Origin: Umezawaea beigongshangensis
GTDB taxonomy: Bacteria > Actinomycetota > Actinomycetes > Mycobacteriales > Pseudonocardiaceae
Direction: 5' to 3'
Assembly (NCBI RefSeq): GCF_016464305.1
Contig: NZ_JAEIOJ010000009.1
Span: 1-64,000, forward strand
DNA length: 64,000 nucleotides
Below, piece by piece: positions 18,155 through 27,215 of this stretch. Both the position numbers and the translations under genes were made by a program. The notes under the pieces are model-generated. The model had not been told where the DNA came from, did no database searches, and saw only the letters and a list, made by a program, of their open reading frames with translations. Each line of letters begins with the position of its first letter. Positions within the stretch are counted from its first letter, which is position 1.

Positions 18155-18548
18155 GCTCAACACTGTCGATGCGTGCCCACGGCTGGCTTGCCGTCACCGA
18201 ATTCCTTGGCGCAAAGGGGGAATCGGTGTCGGCGAGTCGGACAAGATCGGATTCACGCCACCGGAGATCCGGCGGCTGCTCACCAGAACCGGTCCCGCAC
18301 GTCGCCGACGCCGCCGACCGCGTCCGGGCCTGGTCCTGCTGCCGTTGCAGTGCTGGGGCGTTCCTGGCGGAGCGCTACGACCTCCTGCCTGTTCCGATCC
18401 GGCACACGCTGCCGGACCTGCTGCGAAGCGAACCGGTGCGAGCCCTGTTCCAGGAGTTGCGTGAGGACGCGAATGCCACCAGGGACGCGCAGGCGAAGAT
18501 CCTCGGGCGCCGAGCCGGCCGAAGGTCGGGCTGCCGTGCGCGACGTTC
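18155..18548. other. Stretch with weak IS- or regulator-like debris
   Basis: The plus strand near 18240-18300 reads KIGFTPPEIRRLLTRTGP, like the C-terminal tail of some actinobacterial IS transposases; 18350-18500 reads ERYDLLPVPIRHTLPDLLR in another frame, like the end of a periplasmic-binding-type domain. Neither is long enough to call a gene. Confidence 0.35.
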
Positions 18549-19754
18549 TCACCGCGACGTGCCGGACACCGCCTGGGCTCGCTGACCGTCCGCCTCCGTC
18601 GCCGGCCGACGTCCGCGGACCCTGCGGACCAGACCGAGGAGGACCGAACGCAGCGCCTCGGCCCGACGGCTGGACGGGACGAACATCTGCTGCTTGAGCC
18701 GCGCGGTGCGCTGGTGCTTGGTGATGAACGGACGCAGCCCGGCCTCCCAGGCGTCCAGAGCGGCCGTGAGGTCGTCGGGGTGCTCCAGCAGGGCCGCGCT
18801 CAGTGCGGCGCCGCCGCGAAGCGAGGACGTGGCACCCATGCCCGAGTAGAGGTTCATGCACCACGCCGCGTCCCCCACCAGCACGACCCGCCCCTTGCTC
18901 CACCGCGGCATCCGCACCTGGTGCACCGAGTCGAACAGGTGCTCGGAGGTCTTTTCCAAGGAGTCCAGGACGTGCCGCACCACGGGATCGTCCATTCCGG
19001 AGAAGACCGAGCGCAGCCGCTGGACCCGCGACCCGCTGAACTGCTCCTGGATGTCCGCCGTCCGGTACGTCAGCAGCGCGGTGGGCGCGTGGTCGGCGAG
19101 CCCGAACACCCACACCGCCCGCTTCGCACGCGTGATGATGATGCTGTCGCTCGCCTCGTAGGAGGGCACCTGCTCCTTCAGCTGGAAGGCGCAGATCATC
19201 GCGTTCCACGTGGTCAGGTAGTCCTCGTCCGGACCGAACACCATCCGGCGAACGCCCGAGCGCATCCCGTCCGCGCCGACGACCACGTCGAAGCTCTCGC
19301 GGTACTGCGCACCGGTGCCGGCCTTCTCGAGCAGGACCTGCACTTCGGCAGGACCCTCGGTGATCGCGACCGGAGTGGTCCCGAACCGCACCTCGACGCC
19401 GGTGATGCCCTGCCACAACGCGGCCTCGACGTCGCCGCGCAGCACCGCTGCCGGCTCCCCGGGCTGATCCAGGAATCCCAGAGCCGGCCTGCGCCTGCCC
19501 CGGCGATCCACCGACCACGAGTTCCCGCCCGATCGCCGTTGCGGGTTGCGGGTGTGCAGGTGGTCGGCGATGCCCAGGTCGACCGCGGCCTGCCGGCCCT
19601 CCGGGAACAGCCCGACGAAGTAGCCTCCGGTGCGCCGCTCGGGCGCCCGTTCGACGATCACCGGCGTCCACCCGGCCCGGCGCAGCCCGATCGCCGCGGA
19701 CATCCCCGCGATCCCGAGCCCGACCACCAACGCCCTCTTCCTCACGGCCGTCAC
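18549..19754 (-). CDS. FAD-dependent monooxygenase, tandem copy 2
   Basis: 401 aa, group A flavoprotein monooxygenase (PF01494). Dinucleotide motif LVVGLGIAGMSAAIGL at the N-terminus, DG motif VVGADGMRSGVRR mid-protein, GD motif RVVLVGDAAWCMN near residue 300. GTG 19754 overlaps the TGA of the upstream paralogue (GTGA), so translation is coupled. By eye most residues match that upstream gene, so the pair arose by tandem duplication; this copy lacks the short GDGTEDA insertion and has a longer acidic-basic tail. Probably hydroxylates an aromatic or polyketide compound. Third gene of a TetR-linked operon. Confidence 0.88.
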   Translation of the reverse strand: MTAVRKRALVVGLGIAGMSAAIGLRRAGWTPVIVERAPERRTGGYFVGLFPEGRQAAVDLGIADHLHTRNPQRRSGGNSWSVDRRGRRRPALGFLDQPGEPAAVLRGDVEAALWQGITGVEVRFGTTPVAITEGPAEVQVLLEKAGTGAQYRESFDVVVGADGMRSGVRRMVFGPDEDYLTTWNAMICAFQLKEQVPSYEASDSIIITRAKRAVWVFGLADHAPTALLTYRTADIQEQFSGSRVQRLRSVFSGMDDPVVRHVLDSLEKTSEHLFDSVHQVRMPRWSKGRVVLVGDAAWCMNLYSGMGATSSLRGGAALSAALLEHPDDLTAALDAWEAGLRPFITKHQRTARLKQQMFVPSSRRAEALRSVLLGLVRRVRGRRPATEADGQRAQAVSGTSR

Positions 19755-20968
19755 CGCGCCGTCCCGGACGGGGCAGCAGCCGTCACCGCGGTGAACTCCG
19801 CTGCCAGCCGGCGGTGGACGACCCTGCGGATCAGATCGAGAACGCCCGAAACCAGCACCTCGACCGGGCGGCTGGACGGGACGAACCGCTGTTGCTTGAC
19901 CCGTGCGGAGCGCCGCTGGCGGGTGATGTAGGGACGCAGGCCGGTCTCCCAGGCGTCCAGAGCGGCGACGAGGTCGCCGGGGTGCTCCCGCAGGGCCACG
20001 CCCAGTGCGGCGCCGCCGCGCAGCGAGGACGAGGAGCCCATGGCCGAGTAGGTGTTCATGCACCAGGCCGCGTCCCCCACCAGCACGACCCGGCCCTTGC
20101 TCCACCGGGGCATCTTCACCTGGTGGATCGAGTCGAACACGTGGTCGGGGGCCCGCTCCAGGGAGTCCAGGACGTGGCGCACCACGGGGTCGTCGTCCAT
20201 CCCGGAGAAGGCCGCGCGCACCTGCTCGATCGACGGCCCGGCGAACCGGTCCGGGACGTCCTCGGTGCGGTAGGTCAGCCATGCGCAGGGCGCGTGGTCG
20301 GCGAGTCCGAACACCCACATCGCACGTCTTGGGCGCGAGACGATGATGCTGTCGCTCGCCTCGTAGGAGGGCACCTGCTCCTTCAGCTGGAACGCGCAGA
20401 TCATCGCCTTCCAGTTCGCCAGGTAGTCCTCGTCCGGACCGAACACCATCCGGCGCACGCTCGAGCGCATCCCGTCCGCGCCGACCACGAGATCGAAGTC
20501 CTCGCGGTACTGCTTCCCGGTGCCGGCGTCCTCGAGCAGGACCCGCACCCCGCCGGCGCCTTCGGTGATCTCGACCGGAGCGGTCGCGAACCGCACCTCG
20601 ACCGCGTCCTCGGTCCCGTCGCCGGTGATGCCCTGCCACAACGCGGCCTCGACGTCGCCGCGCAGCACCGCTGCCAGCCCGCTGGGCGCGTCCAGCAAGC
20701 CCAGAACCGGCTTCCGCCTGCCTCGGCGATCCACCGACCACGAGTTCCCGCCCGGTCGCCATTGCGGGTTGCGGGTGTGCAGGTGGTCGGTGATCCCCAG
20801 GTCGGCCGCGGCCTGCACACCCTCCGGGAACATGAAGATGAAGTAGCCCCCCGTCCGACGCCCGGCTGCTCGTTCGACGATCACCGGCGTCCACCCCGCC
20901 CGGCGCAGCCCGATGGCCGCGGACATCCCCGCGATCCCGAGCCCCACCACCAGTGCCCTCTTCTGCAT
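19751..20968 (-). CDS. FAD-dependent monooxygenase, tandem copy 1
   Basis: 405 aa. Motifs mirror the downstream copy: ALVVGLGIAGMSAAIGLRRA, LVVGADGMRSSVRRMVFGPD, KGRVVLVGDAAWCMNTYSAM. The N-terminal YFIFMFPEGVQAA loop and the ADHAPCAWLTYRTED segment differ from copy 2, which may alter substrate fit. ATG 20968 is preceded by GGGGAAGAG. Second gene of the leftward operon, about 40 bases after the MDR reductase. Two near-identical monooxygenases with one reductase suggests a detoxification or tailoring role; no biosynthetic genes are adjacent, which favours detoxification. Confidence 0.88.
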   Translation of the reverse strand: MQKRALVVGLGIAGMSAAIGLRRAGWTPVIVERAAGRRTGGYFIFMFPEGVQAAADLGITDHLHTRNPQWRPGGNSWSVDRRGRRKPVLGLLDAPSGLAAVLRGDVEAALWQGITGDGTEDAVEVRFATAPVEITEGAGGVRVLLEDAGTGKQYREDFDLVVGADGMRSSVRRMVFGPDEDYLANWKAMICAFQLKEQVPSYEASDSIIVSRPRRAMWVFGLADHAPCAWLTYRTEDVPDRFAGPSIEQVRAAFSGMDDDPVVRHVLDSLERAPDHVFDSIHQVKMPRWSKGRVVLVGDAAWCMNTYSAMGSSSSLRGGAALGVALREHPGDLVAALDAWETGLRPYITRQRRSARVKQQRFVPSSRPVEVLVSGVLDLIRRVVHRRLAAEFTAVTAAAPSGTAR

Positions 20969-21008
20969 GACTCTTCCCCTCCACGACGACGATCGATCGG
21001 TGGACAGC

Positions 21009-21968
21009 TCAATCCGGCACGACGACGGCCCGGCTGCGCCCGGTGTGCGCCCACGCCTCACCGATCCGGCTCAGCGGGAACGCGGTGTAGGGCACCCGCA
21101 GCGACCCGTCGGCGAAGCGGGCCATGACCTCGGGCGCCTCGGCGAGCATCTCCTCCGGGGACACCGATCCGACGCCGCTCCCGGTGATCCGTATCCGCCG
21201 ACTGCGCAGCAGGTCCGCAGGCAGCGACGCCTCCAGACCCGCGAGCGAGCCGATCTGCGCGTAGGCGGTGTCCGCTTCGGTGTCCTCGCCGCTCCGCCCC
21301 AGCACGGCGAATGCGGCCTCGGCGACAGGTCCCCACAGGTAGTCCAGCACGAGACCGGGCTGCGCCTCGGCAACAGCATCGGCCAGAGCCCTCTCCAGGC
21401 CGTCGGGCCCGTCCTGGGCCAGCGACACCGTCGTCGCCCCGGCACCACGCAGCCGCTCCAGCGCCTCCGGATCACGCCCGGCGGCGATGACCCGCTCCGC
21501 CCCGAGAGCCAGCGCGCCCTGCACCGCCAGGCTTCCCGACGTCCCGGTCGCGCCCAGCACCAGCACGGTGCCCAGGGCCCCCACCTCCTTGCGCCGCGCG
21601 GCGAGCACCACCCAGCCAGACAGGCCGGGGTTCATGCCCGCGGCGATCGCGAGCGGATCCGCCCCCGCCGGAACCTCCGCCTGGAACGGAGCGACCAGCC
21701 GCTCGGCCATCGTCCCGAAGGGCGGACGCGCGTATCCGGTGTAGACCAGGCGCCCGTCACCGGTGCGTGCGACCGCGTCGATGCCCGGCACCAGCGGATA
21801 CGTCATCTGGCCGCGGCCGTAGTGCTGGCCGGAGGCAAGTCCGCGGACGACGTTGTGCAGGCCGGCTCCGACGAGGTGCAGTGGCTCGTGACCGGGCGGG
21901 ACCGTCGGCTCGGGGAAGTCGGCGCACGCGGGTGACACATCGGGGGCGGTGACGACCGCAGCACGCAT
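21009..21968 (-). CDS. Zinc-independent MDR quinone-reductase-like oxidoreductase
   Basis: 319 aa. GroES-like N-terminus with YPLVPGIDAVARTGDGRLVY and TGYARPPFGTMAERLV; Rossmann strand VLVLGATGTSGSLAVQGALA followed by the basic RVIAAGRDPEAL turn that suits NADP. A C-terminal RSRRIRITGSGVGSVSPEEM is shared with the broken paralogue at 26612. No structural zinc Cys cluster. First gene of the operon with the two monooxygenases, transcribed away from the TetR gene at 22034 across a pair of operators. Likely an inducible reductase for quinones or enones. Confidence 0.87.
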   Translation of the reverse strand: MRAAVVTAPDVSPACADFPEPTVPPGHEPLHLVGAGLHNVVRGLASGQHYGRGQMTYPLVPGIDAVARTGDGRLVYTGYARPPFGTMAERLVAPFQAEVPAGADPLAIAAGMNPGLSGWVVLAARRKEVGALGTVLVLGATGTSGSLAVQGALALGAERVIAAGRDPEALERLRGAGATTVSLAQDGPDGLERALADAVAEAQPGLVLDYLWGPVAEAAFAVLGRSGEDTEADTAYAQIGSLAGLEASLPADLLRSRRIRITGSGVGSVSPEEMLAEAPEVMARFADGSLRVPYTAFPLSRIGEAWAHTGRSRAVVVPD

Positions 21969-21978
21969 CAGGTTCTCC

Positions 21979-22023
21979 TTAACTAAGTTAAACGACGTGG
22001 CCAGTGTGTCTGAACACCGTTAA
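21979..22023. promoter_or_regulatory. Paired TetR-type operators, copy A
   Basis: Two 13-base palindromes: TTAAC-TAA-GTTAA (21979-21991) and TGAAC-ACC-GTTAA (22011-22023), start to start 32 bases. They lie between the divergent MDR operon and the TetR gene, the second just 10 bases before the TetR ATG. Nearly the same pair recurs at 27023-27071 and 46303-46352, which argues strongly that this is the recognition element of this TetR subfamily. Confidence 0.7.
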
Positions 22024-22033
22024 GGTGTCAACC

Positions 22034-22672
22034 ATGACCAAGGGCATCACCCGGGAGCGGATCGTCACTGCGGCGCTCGAACTCCTCGACGACAAGGGCA
22101 TGGACGGCCTCACCGTCCGCGCGCTCGCCTCTCGGCTGGACGTCCGCGCCCCCGCCCTGTACTGGCACGTGCGCAACAAGCAGGAGCTGCTCGACGAGAT
22201 GGCCACCGAGGTCATGCGCCGCGTGGCCGGCGCCTTCGCAGCGATCCCGCCCGGCGTCGGCTGGCACGACGACCTCACCTTCTTCGCCCGCGTCCTGCGC
22301 TCGGAGTACCTGCTGCACCGCGACGGGGCCCGCATCTTCAGCGGCACCCGGATCACCGACCCGGACGTGGTCCGCATGAAGGAGCCGTTGTTCGAACGCT
22401 GGACCGCGGTCGGCTGGAAGCCCGACGACGCCGACGACGCCGTCGACCTGGTCACCGCCTTCGTCGTCGGCTTCGTCATCGAGGAACAGGAACGACGCCA
22501 GTCCGCCGAGACCGATCCGACGCGCTACTCCACCACGCAGCGCGACGCCTGGCTGGGTGAAGGCGCGTCACTGGTCAAGGAGGCCGGGCACCTCCACGAC
22601 GACGGCGACCAGCGGTTCGAACGGCACCTCGGCATGGTCCTCGACGGGATCGCCGCCCGGCTGGACGCGTGA
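22034..22672 (+). CDS. TetR-family regulator with TetR_C1-like domain
   Basis: 212 aa. Helix-turn-helix TRERIVTAALELLDDKGMDG, TVRALASRLDVRAPALYWHV, RNKQELLDEMA is the TetR(class) type, with the YWHVxNKxELLD signature of tetracycline-repressor-like proteins. The C-terminal half is the matching ligand domain, ending RHLGMVLDGIAARL. ATG 22034 is the start. Divergent from the MDR/monooxygenase operon over two palindromes, so autoregulation plus repression of that operon is expected. It converges with the MFS gene at 22674 with only one base between the stop codons. Confidence 0.88.
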   Translation: MTKGITRERIVTAALELLDDKGMDGLTVRALASRLDVRAPALYWHVRNKQELLDEMATEVMRRVAGAFAAIPPGVGWHDDLTFFARVLRSEYLLHRDGARIFSGTRITDPDVVRMKEPLFERWTAVGWKPDDADDAVDLVTAFVVGFVIEEQERRQSAETDPTRYSTTQRDAWLGEGASLVKEAGHLHDDGDQRFERHLGMVLDGIAARLDA

Positions 22673-22673
22673 C

Positions 22674-24101
22674 TCATCCGCGCCTGCGCACCAGCACCGT
22701 CGCGAGCACCGCGGCCACGACGAGCGCCGCGCCACCCATCAGGATGTAGAGCTGCACCCCGGCCAGGGAGTTCGCGGCGACCTCCGCGACGAGCGTGTCG
22801 GTGGCCGTCGCGTTGAGCACCATCACGCCGACGACGTTGAGCACGACCGACCCGACGGAGAGCACGACCGCCACCAGGCTGCCGATCGCACCGTGGTGCT
22901 CGGGCGGGGTCATGACGGTCGCGAGGTTGAAACTGGAGGCGATGCCCGCGCCGGCAGCCACGCCGAGCACGGTGGCGCAGACGAGCCCGACCGGGAGCAC
23001 CGAGATGCCCGCGAGCATCCCGAACGTGGCCAGCACGCCCACCGCGATCCCGGCGAGCAGCGTGCGCGCCGGACCGATCCGGGACGCGAGGACACCGGAC
23101 ACCGAACCACCGATCATGATCCCGACCGCGGACAGCACGAACAACGCGAGCACCACGTCGCCACCGCCGAGGCCGTAGCCGAGGCCGAGCTCGGGCGGGA
23201 CTTCCGCGACGAGGCTCATCAGCTGCAACATGCTCTGCACCGCGCCGGCCGTGAGCGCCACCGCTGCCAGCGTCGACGCCAGCGACCCGCTGTGCCCACG
23301 CAGGTCGACGATCGGTTCGGGGACCCGCAGCACGTGCCTCACCCCGGCGACCAGCGCGATGACGCCGCCGACCAGCGCGGCCAGCAGACCCGGGTTCGCC
23401 CAGCCCAGCTCCGGGGCCGTGCTGACGCTACCGAGCACCGCGATCAGACCGGAACCGAGCAGCAGCGCCCCGGCGACGTCGACCGACCCGCCGGAGCGGA
23501 TCGGCGGTTCCGGGACGAACAGCCGCACGGTGACCGCGCAGACCGTCGCGAGAGCGGTGGCGACGACGAAGACGCTCCGGTAGCCGAACGCGTCGATCGC
23601 CGGGTTCAGCAGGAACATCAAGGGGATTCCCAGTACCGACGCGCCTGTGGTCACGACCCCGACGGCGGTCATCCCGACCCGTGGGGTGCAGAGCTGGCGG
23701 GTGATCGCCACCGTGAGCAGCACCGCCCCCATGGTCGCGCCCTGCAGGAACCGCCCGAGCACGAAGACGACGACGTTCGGCGCGATCAGGCAGACCAGCG
23801 ACCCCGCCAGCGTGACGAGCATGGTGACGACGAGGATCCGGCGCTTGCCGTGGATGTCGGCGGTGCGCCCGAGCAACGGCGCCCACATCGCGCCCGCCAG
23901 CATCGCGCTCGAACTGAGCCACGCGGCCTGGTCGGTCTGGAAGTGCCGCATCATGTCCGGCAACGCCAGCAGCGGGGCGACGATGACCACGTCAGCCAAC
24001 AGGTTCGCCCCGACGAGGATCATCAACCAGCCGACCAGTCGACCGCTCCACCTGTCTTCCGCGACACCCGACGGGCGCGCTACCGACGTGCCTTGCACCA
24101 T
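22674..24101 (-). CDS. MFS drug-efflux transporter (DHA2-like)
   Basis: 475 aa with about 14 hydrophobic segments. MFS signature after TM2: MWAPLLGRTADIHGKRRILV; TM4-5 region GRFLQGATMGAVLLTVAITR, matching the gatekeeper loop of proton-driven exporters. ATG 24101 has GGAGAGAA upstream. Convergent with the TetR gene, so it is not obviously in its operon. The substrate is probably a hydrophobic toxic compound. The 5' flank is the eroded glycosyltransferase, so its own promoter must lie in or before that debris. Confidence 0.87.
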   Translation of the reverse strand: MVQGTSVARPSGVAEDRWSGRLVGWLMILVGANLLADVVIVAPLLALPDMMRHFQTDQAAWLSSSAMLAGAMWAPLLGRTADIHGKRRILVVTMLVTLAGSLVCLIAPNVVVFVLGRFLQGATMGAVLLTVAITRQLCTPRVGMTAVGVVTTGASVLGIPLMFLLNPAIDAFGYRSVFVVATALATVCAVTVRLFVPEPPIRSGGSVDVAGALLLGSGLIAVLGSVSTAPELGWANPGLLAALVGGVIALVAGVRHVLRVPEPIVDLRGHSGSLASTLAAVALTAGAVQSMLQLMSLVAEVPPELGLGYGLGGGDVVLALFVLSAVGIMIGGSVSGVLASRIGPARTLLAGIAVGVLATFGMLAGISVLPVGLVCATVLGVAAGAGIASSFNLATVMTPPEHHGAIGSLVAVVLSVGSVVLNVVGVMVLNATATDTLVAEVAANSLAGVQLYILMGGAALVVAAVLATVLVRRRG

Positions 24102-24205
24102 GAGTTCTCTCCAGGTAGCGGCAGCCGGGAACGCCCGACCGCCTCGAGGGTTTCCTTCTCCGGTTCCGGGAAGCGCTCGGTCTGCAGCGCCACTGCCCCA
24201 CGCCC

Positions 24206-24985
24206 GTGACGGGGCGGCGGACGCGCACGCGGGCGACGCCTCGGCGCACGTGGGAGTACACGTCCTCGAACGCGTCCGGGGTCGCGTCGAGATCATGTGC
24301 CGCTGCCGCCTCCCGGCGATCCGCGCCCATCCGCACACGGATCGCCGGATCGTCGAGCAGGGAGGTGAGCGCCGTGGCGAGCCCGGTCACGTCTCCGGGC
24401 CGGTACAGCAGGCCGGGGTGCACGAGGTGCGGGAGCGCGACGGCGCCGGCGGCCACCACGGGCCGCCCGACTGCCATCGCCTCCAGCGTCACCAGGCTCT
24501 GCGACTCGGCGATGCCCGGCATGCAGAACACCGCGCGGCCCGAGAGCCCCGTGCGGGCGCCGAGCAGCTCGACCGCCCGGGGCGTGGGCGCGGTGACCAC
24601 ATCGGCAGCCCCGTGGACGCGGGCGAGATCCCGCCGGGCCCACGGCGAGACCCGATCGACGAGCACGCCCAGCGCCGGGGGGGGTGCTGCAGCGTGTTCT
24701 CCGGCATGGGGTGGTCGGTGGCCACGGTCGGGTACCCGACGCCGAAGGCAACCGCGAGCAGATCGCATCCGACCTGGAAGGGCGACTGCACGTGCACGGC
24801 ATCCGGGCGCACCGCCCGCAGCACCTGCTGCGCCCCGGCGACGGCCGGGCCGGGCAGGCAGGCGCGGAATCAGTCCTGACCGGGAACGCGGTAGGAGCGG
24901 CGAGGCCTGCGGCAAGTCGTGCGGCGCCGTCGATGTCGGGTGGGCAGGTGTCGGCGCCGATCAGGACGCGCAGCGGACGGGGCAC
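24206..24985 (-). pseudogene. GT4-type glycosyltransferase, deleted and frameshifted
   Basis: Starting at GTG 24985: LRVLIGADTCPPDIDGAARL, then a gap and, in a second frame, RPDAVHVQSPFQVGCDLLAV with FGVGYPTVATDHPMPENTL, then, in a third, LGVLVDRVSPWARRDLARVH, ADVVTAPTPRAVELL, and finally GIAESQSLVTLEAMAVGRPV with DAFEDVYSHV at the end. This is the order of a family 4 glycosyltransferase, but the segment between the acceptor domain and the donor-binding ESQ motif is missing and at least two frameshifts occur. Non-functional. Confidence 0.75.
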
Positions 24986-25103
24986 GGTCGTTCCGTGGAC
25001 ACGGACACTCCTGGATGGTCGGGGAGAGGTACCCCACCACGATCTCGATCCTGGGTGAATCGCGATCACGATGCGGTTCGGAATCCGGTGAGAGGCGCTG
25101 CGG

Positions 25104-26576
25104 TCAGTACGCCGTGGGTGTTCCGCCGGGCGCCGGGCCCCGGACGAGGAACGCCCCGACGATCGTGAACGACGACAGAGTGGCCGCTACCAGGAACGCC
25201 GCGTGCACGCCGCCCGCCGTCTGCTCCACGATCGGCACGCCTTCGGCGGTGAGCGCCGCCGAGCGCACCGACAGCACACTGACCAGCAGCGCCACCCCGG
25301 CAGCCCCGGCCAGCTGCTGGGCGGTGCTGAAGATCGCGCTGCCGTAGGAGTACGACTCCGGCGGCACCGCCCCCAGGCCCGCGGCGAACAGCGGCGTGAA
25401 CACGAACGCCAGTCCGACCGACAGCAGCAGGTGGAACCCGACCCCCTGCAACAGCGAGCTCCCGGCGGTGAACAGGGTGGTCGACCACAGCGCCGCGCTG
25501 GTGGCGACCGTGCCGGGCACGAGCAGCGTCCGCGCGCCGAACCGGTCGTACAGCCGCCCGACCACCGACCCCAGCGCACCCATGAGCAGACCCCCCGGCA
25601 GGAGCAGCAGGCCCGTGGTGAGCGGCTCCAGCATCAGCACGCTCTGCAGGTAGATCGGCAGCAGGACGGACGTGCCCAGCAACGTGGCCGTCGTCAGCAT
25701 CATCATCACGCTCGCGACCGTGAACGTCCGCGACCGGAACGCGCGCAGATCCAGCAGGGCGCGGTCGGTCCGCTGCAACACCAGCTGCCGGGCGACGAAC
25801 GCGACCAGGCCCCCGACACCGACGGCGAATGCGGCCCACACCACGACCTGCGACGTGCCACCGGAGTGGCCCAGGCTGCTCAACCCGTGGACGAGGCCAC
25901 CGAAGCCGAGCGCGGAGAGCACCACGGACACCACGTCGATCGGCGCCGCGGTGGTCTCCCCGACGTTCGTGATCCGCCGCAGCCCCAACCCCAGCACGGC
26001 GAGCGCGATCGGCAGCACCAGCCAGAACGTGTAGCGCCAGCCGAACAGGTCCAGCACGACGCCCGACACCGCGGGCCCGATCGCGGGTGCGACGGAGATG
26101 ACGATCGCGATGTTGCCCATCAGGGCACCCAGGCGGGCCGGCGGCACGAGCGTCAACACCGTGGTCGTCAGCAGCGGCATCATGATCGCAGTGCCACCGG
26201 CCTGCACGATGCGGCCGGCGAGCAACACGCCGAAGCCGGGCGCGACCGCCGCGACCAGCGTGCCCGCGCTGAACAACACCACGGCCGCGGCGAACAGGGT
26301 GCGCGTGGGCACCCTCCGGATCAGGAACCCGGTGACCGGGACGACCACGGACATCGTGAGCAGGAAGCCCGTGGTGAGCCACTGCCCTGCGCTCGCCTCG
26401 ACCCGCAGGTCGGTCATGAGCACCGGCAGTGCCACGCCCATGGTCGTCTCGTTGAGGAAGGCGACGAACGTGGAGACCAGCAGTACCCCGATCACGATGC
26501 GGTTGCGGGAACCGAGCTGCCCCGAGGCCCAGGGTCCGTCTTCGACTTCAGCCGTCGACCGGTGCGCGCCTGGCAC
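25104..26576 (-). CDS. MFS multidrug efflux transporter, DHA2 family (EmrB/LmrB-like)
   Basis: 490 aa, about 14 TM segments. Typical DHA2 blocks: LVSTFVAFLNETTMGVALPV in TM1 with the conserved acidic residue, GQWLTTGFLLTMSVVVPVTG in TM2, the basic loop RRVPTRTLF, and GPAVSGVVLDLFGWRYTFWL, the motif C-type antiporter signature. GTG 26576 is chosen because GGAGGG lies seven bases upstream; ATG 26777 would add a non-membrane, non-conserved head. Exports drugs in exchange for protons. It sits just after the eroded MDR paralogue with operator copy B, so it may once have been part of a second TetR-controlled resistance cassette. Confidence 0.88.
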   Translation of the reverse strand: MPGAHRSTAEVEDGPWASGQLGSRNRIVIGVLLVSTFVAFLNETTMGVALPVLMTDLRVEASAGQWLTTGFLLTMSVVVPVTGFLIRRVPTRTLFAAAVVLFSAGTLVAAVAPGFGVLLAGRIVQAGGTAIMMPLLTTTVLTLVPPARLGALMGNIAIVISVAPAIGPAVSGVVLDLFGWRYTFWLVLPIALAVLGLGLRRITNVGETTAAPIDVVSVVLSALGFGGLVHGLSSLGHSGGTSQVVVWAAFAVGVGGLVAFVARQLVLQRTDRALLDLRAFRSRTFTVASVMMMLTTATLLGTSVLLPIYLQSVLMLEPLTTGLLLLPGGLLMGALGSVVGRLYDRFGARTLLVPGTVATSAALWSTTLFTAGSSLLQGVGFHLLLSVGLAFVFTPLFAAGLGAVPPESYSYGSAIFSTAQQLAGAAGVALLVSVLSVRSAALTAEGVPIVEQTAGGVHAAFLVAATLSSFTIVGAFLVRGPAPGGTPTAY

Positions 26577-26611
26577 GATGCCGCCCTCCGCACTCCTCGA
26601 ACCGGTCCCGG

Positions 26612-27012
26612 TCAGTCCGGGACGACGACGGCGCGGGTCCGCCCCTGGTGCACCCATGCCTCGCCGGCGCGACTGAGCGGATGACGGCGTACGGCGCGTC
26701 GAAGGTCCCGTCGCCGAACCGGGCGATGATCTCGGGAACCTCGGCGATCGTGCGGACCTTCGAGACCGAGCCCGCACCGCTGCCGGTCAGCCGGATCCGG
26801 CTCCGCAGCAACGCGGTCGGCAGCGGCGCCGCGGTCCCGGGGAGCGAGCCGATCTGCACGTGGTCGATGGCCGCGTCGTCGTCCGTGCCGACCCCTCCCT
26901 GCGAGGCGAAGGCGGCCTCGGCAGCGGGGTTCGTGCCCACGGCGACCGGGCGAGACCCCTGTGGACCAGGTGCCCGTCCTCGGTCCGGGTTGCTGACTGC
27001 TGCTGCACGCAC
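26612..27012 (-). pseudogene. MDR quinone-reductase paralogue with large internal deletion
   Basis: GTG 27012 opens RAAAVSNPDRG, like the head of the gene at 21009-21968, then skips directly to the C-terminal third: IDHVQIGSLPGTAAPLPTAL, LRSRIRLTGSGAGSVSKVRT, EVPEIIARFGDGTFDAPYAV. After a frameshift the true end GEAWVHQGRTRAVVVPD is readable to TGA at 26612-26614. More than half of the protein, including the Rossmann region, is missing. It retains its divergent promoter and operators (copy B). Confidence 0.8.
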
Positions 27013-27022
27013 CAGAGACTCC

Positions 27023-27071
27023 TTAACGATGTTCAACTCGTCTGGCGCTCACCGTGCCTGAACTTTGTTAA
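27023..27071. promoter_or_regulatory. Paired TetR-type operators, copy B
   Basis: TTAAC-GAT-GTTCA (27023-27035) and TGAAC-TTT-GTTAA (27059-27071), 36 bases start to start, followed by AGGTGTCAA as in copies A and C. It precedes the eroded MDR paralogue on the left; the TetR gene expected on the right has been replaced by unrelated fragments. Confidence 0.65.
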
Positions 27072-27215
27072 GGTGTCAAGCGTGGCAAAGGACGCTCGGG
27101 GCGAGGACGCCGCGCCTCGGCCGGTCGCTCGGTCTGGGGGCGGTCGTGATCGCCTCCGCGGTTCAGGCGGTGCTGATCCCCCTCTGCGGGCTGCTCTCCG
27201 GCCACGTCGAGCGCA
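27065..27215 (+). pseudogene. MFS (metabolite:H+ symporter type) internal fragment
   Basis: Plus-strand frame reads RLGRSLGLGAVVIASAVQAV and LIPLCGLLSGHVERK, matching the TM plus cytoplasmic-loop block (SAVQ...IPLFGALSDRVGRRP) of MHS-family transporters. It is about 45 residues long and then joins M81 peptidase sequence in another frame. Confidence 0.5.

Noticed and set aside
22557..24209. 550-codon plus-strand frame opposite the MFS pump
   Set aside because: Asp/His/Arg-rich composition typical of antisense to a membrane protein; no start signal.
25203..26684. 493-codon plus-strand frame opposite the DHA2 pump
   Set aside because: Highly charged Gln/His/Arg-rich antisense shadow of TM codons.
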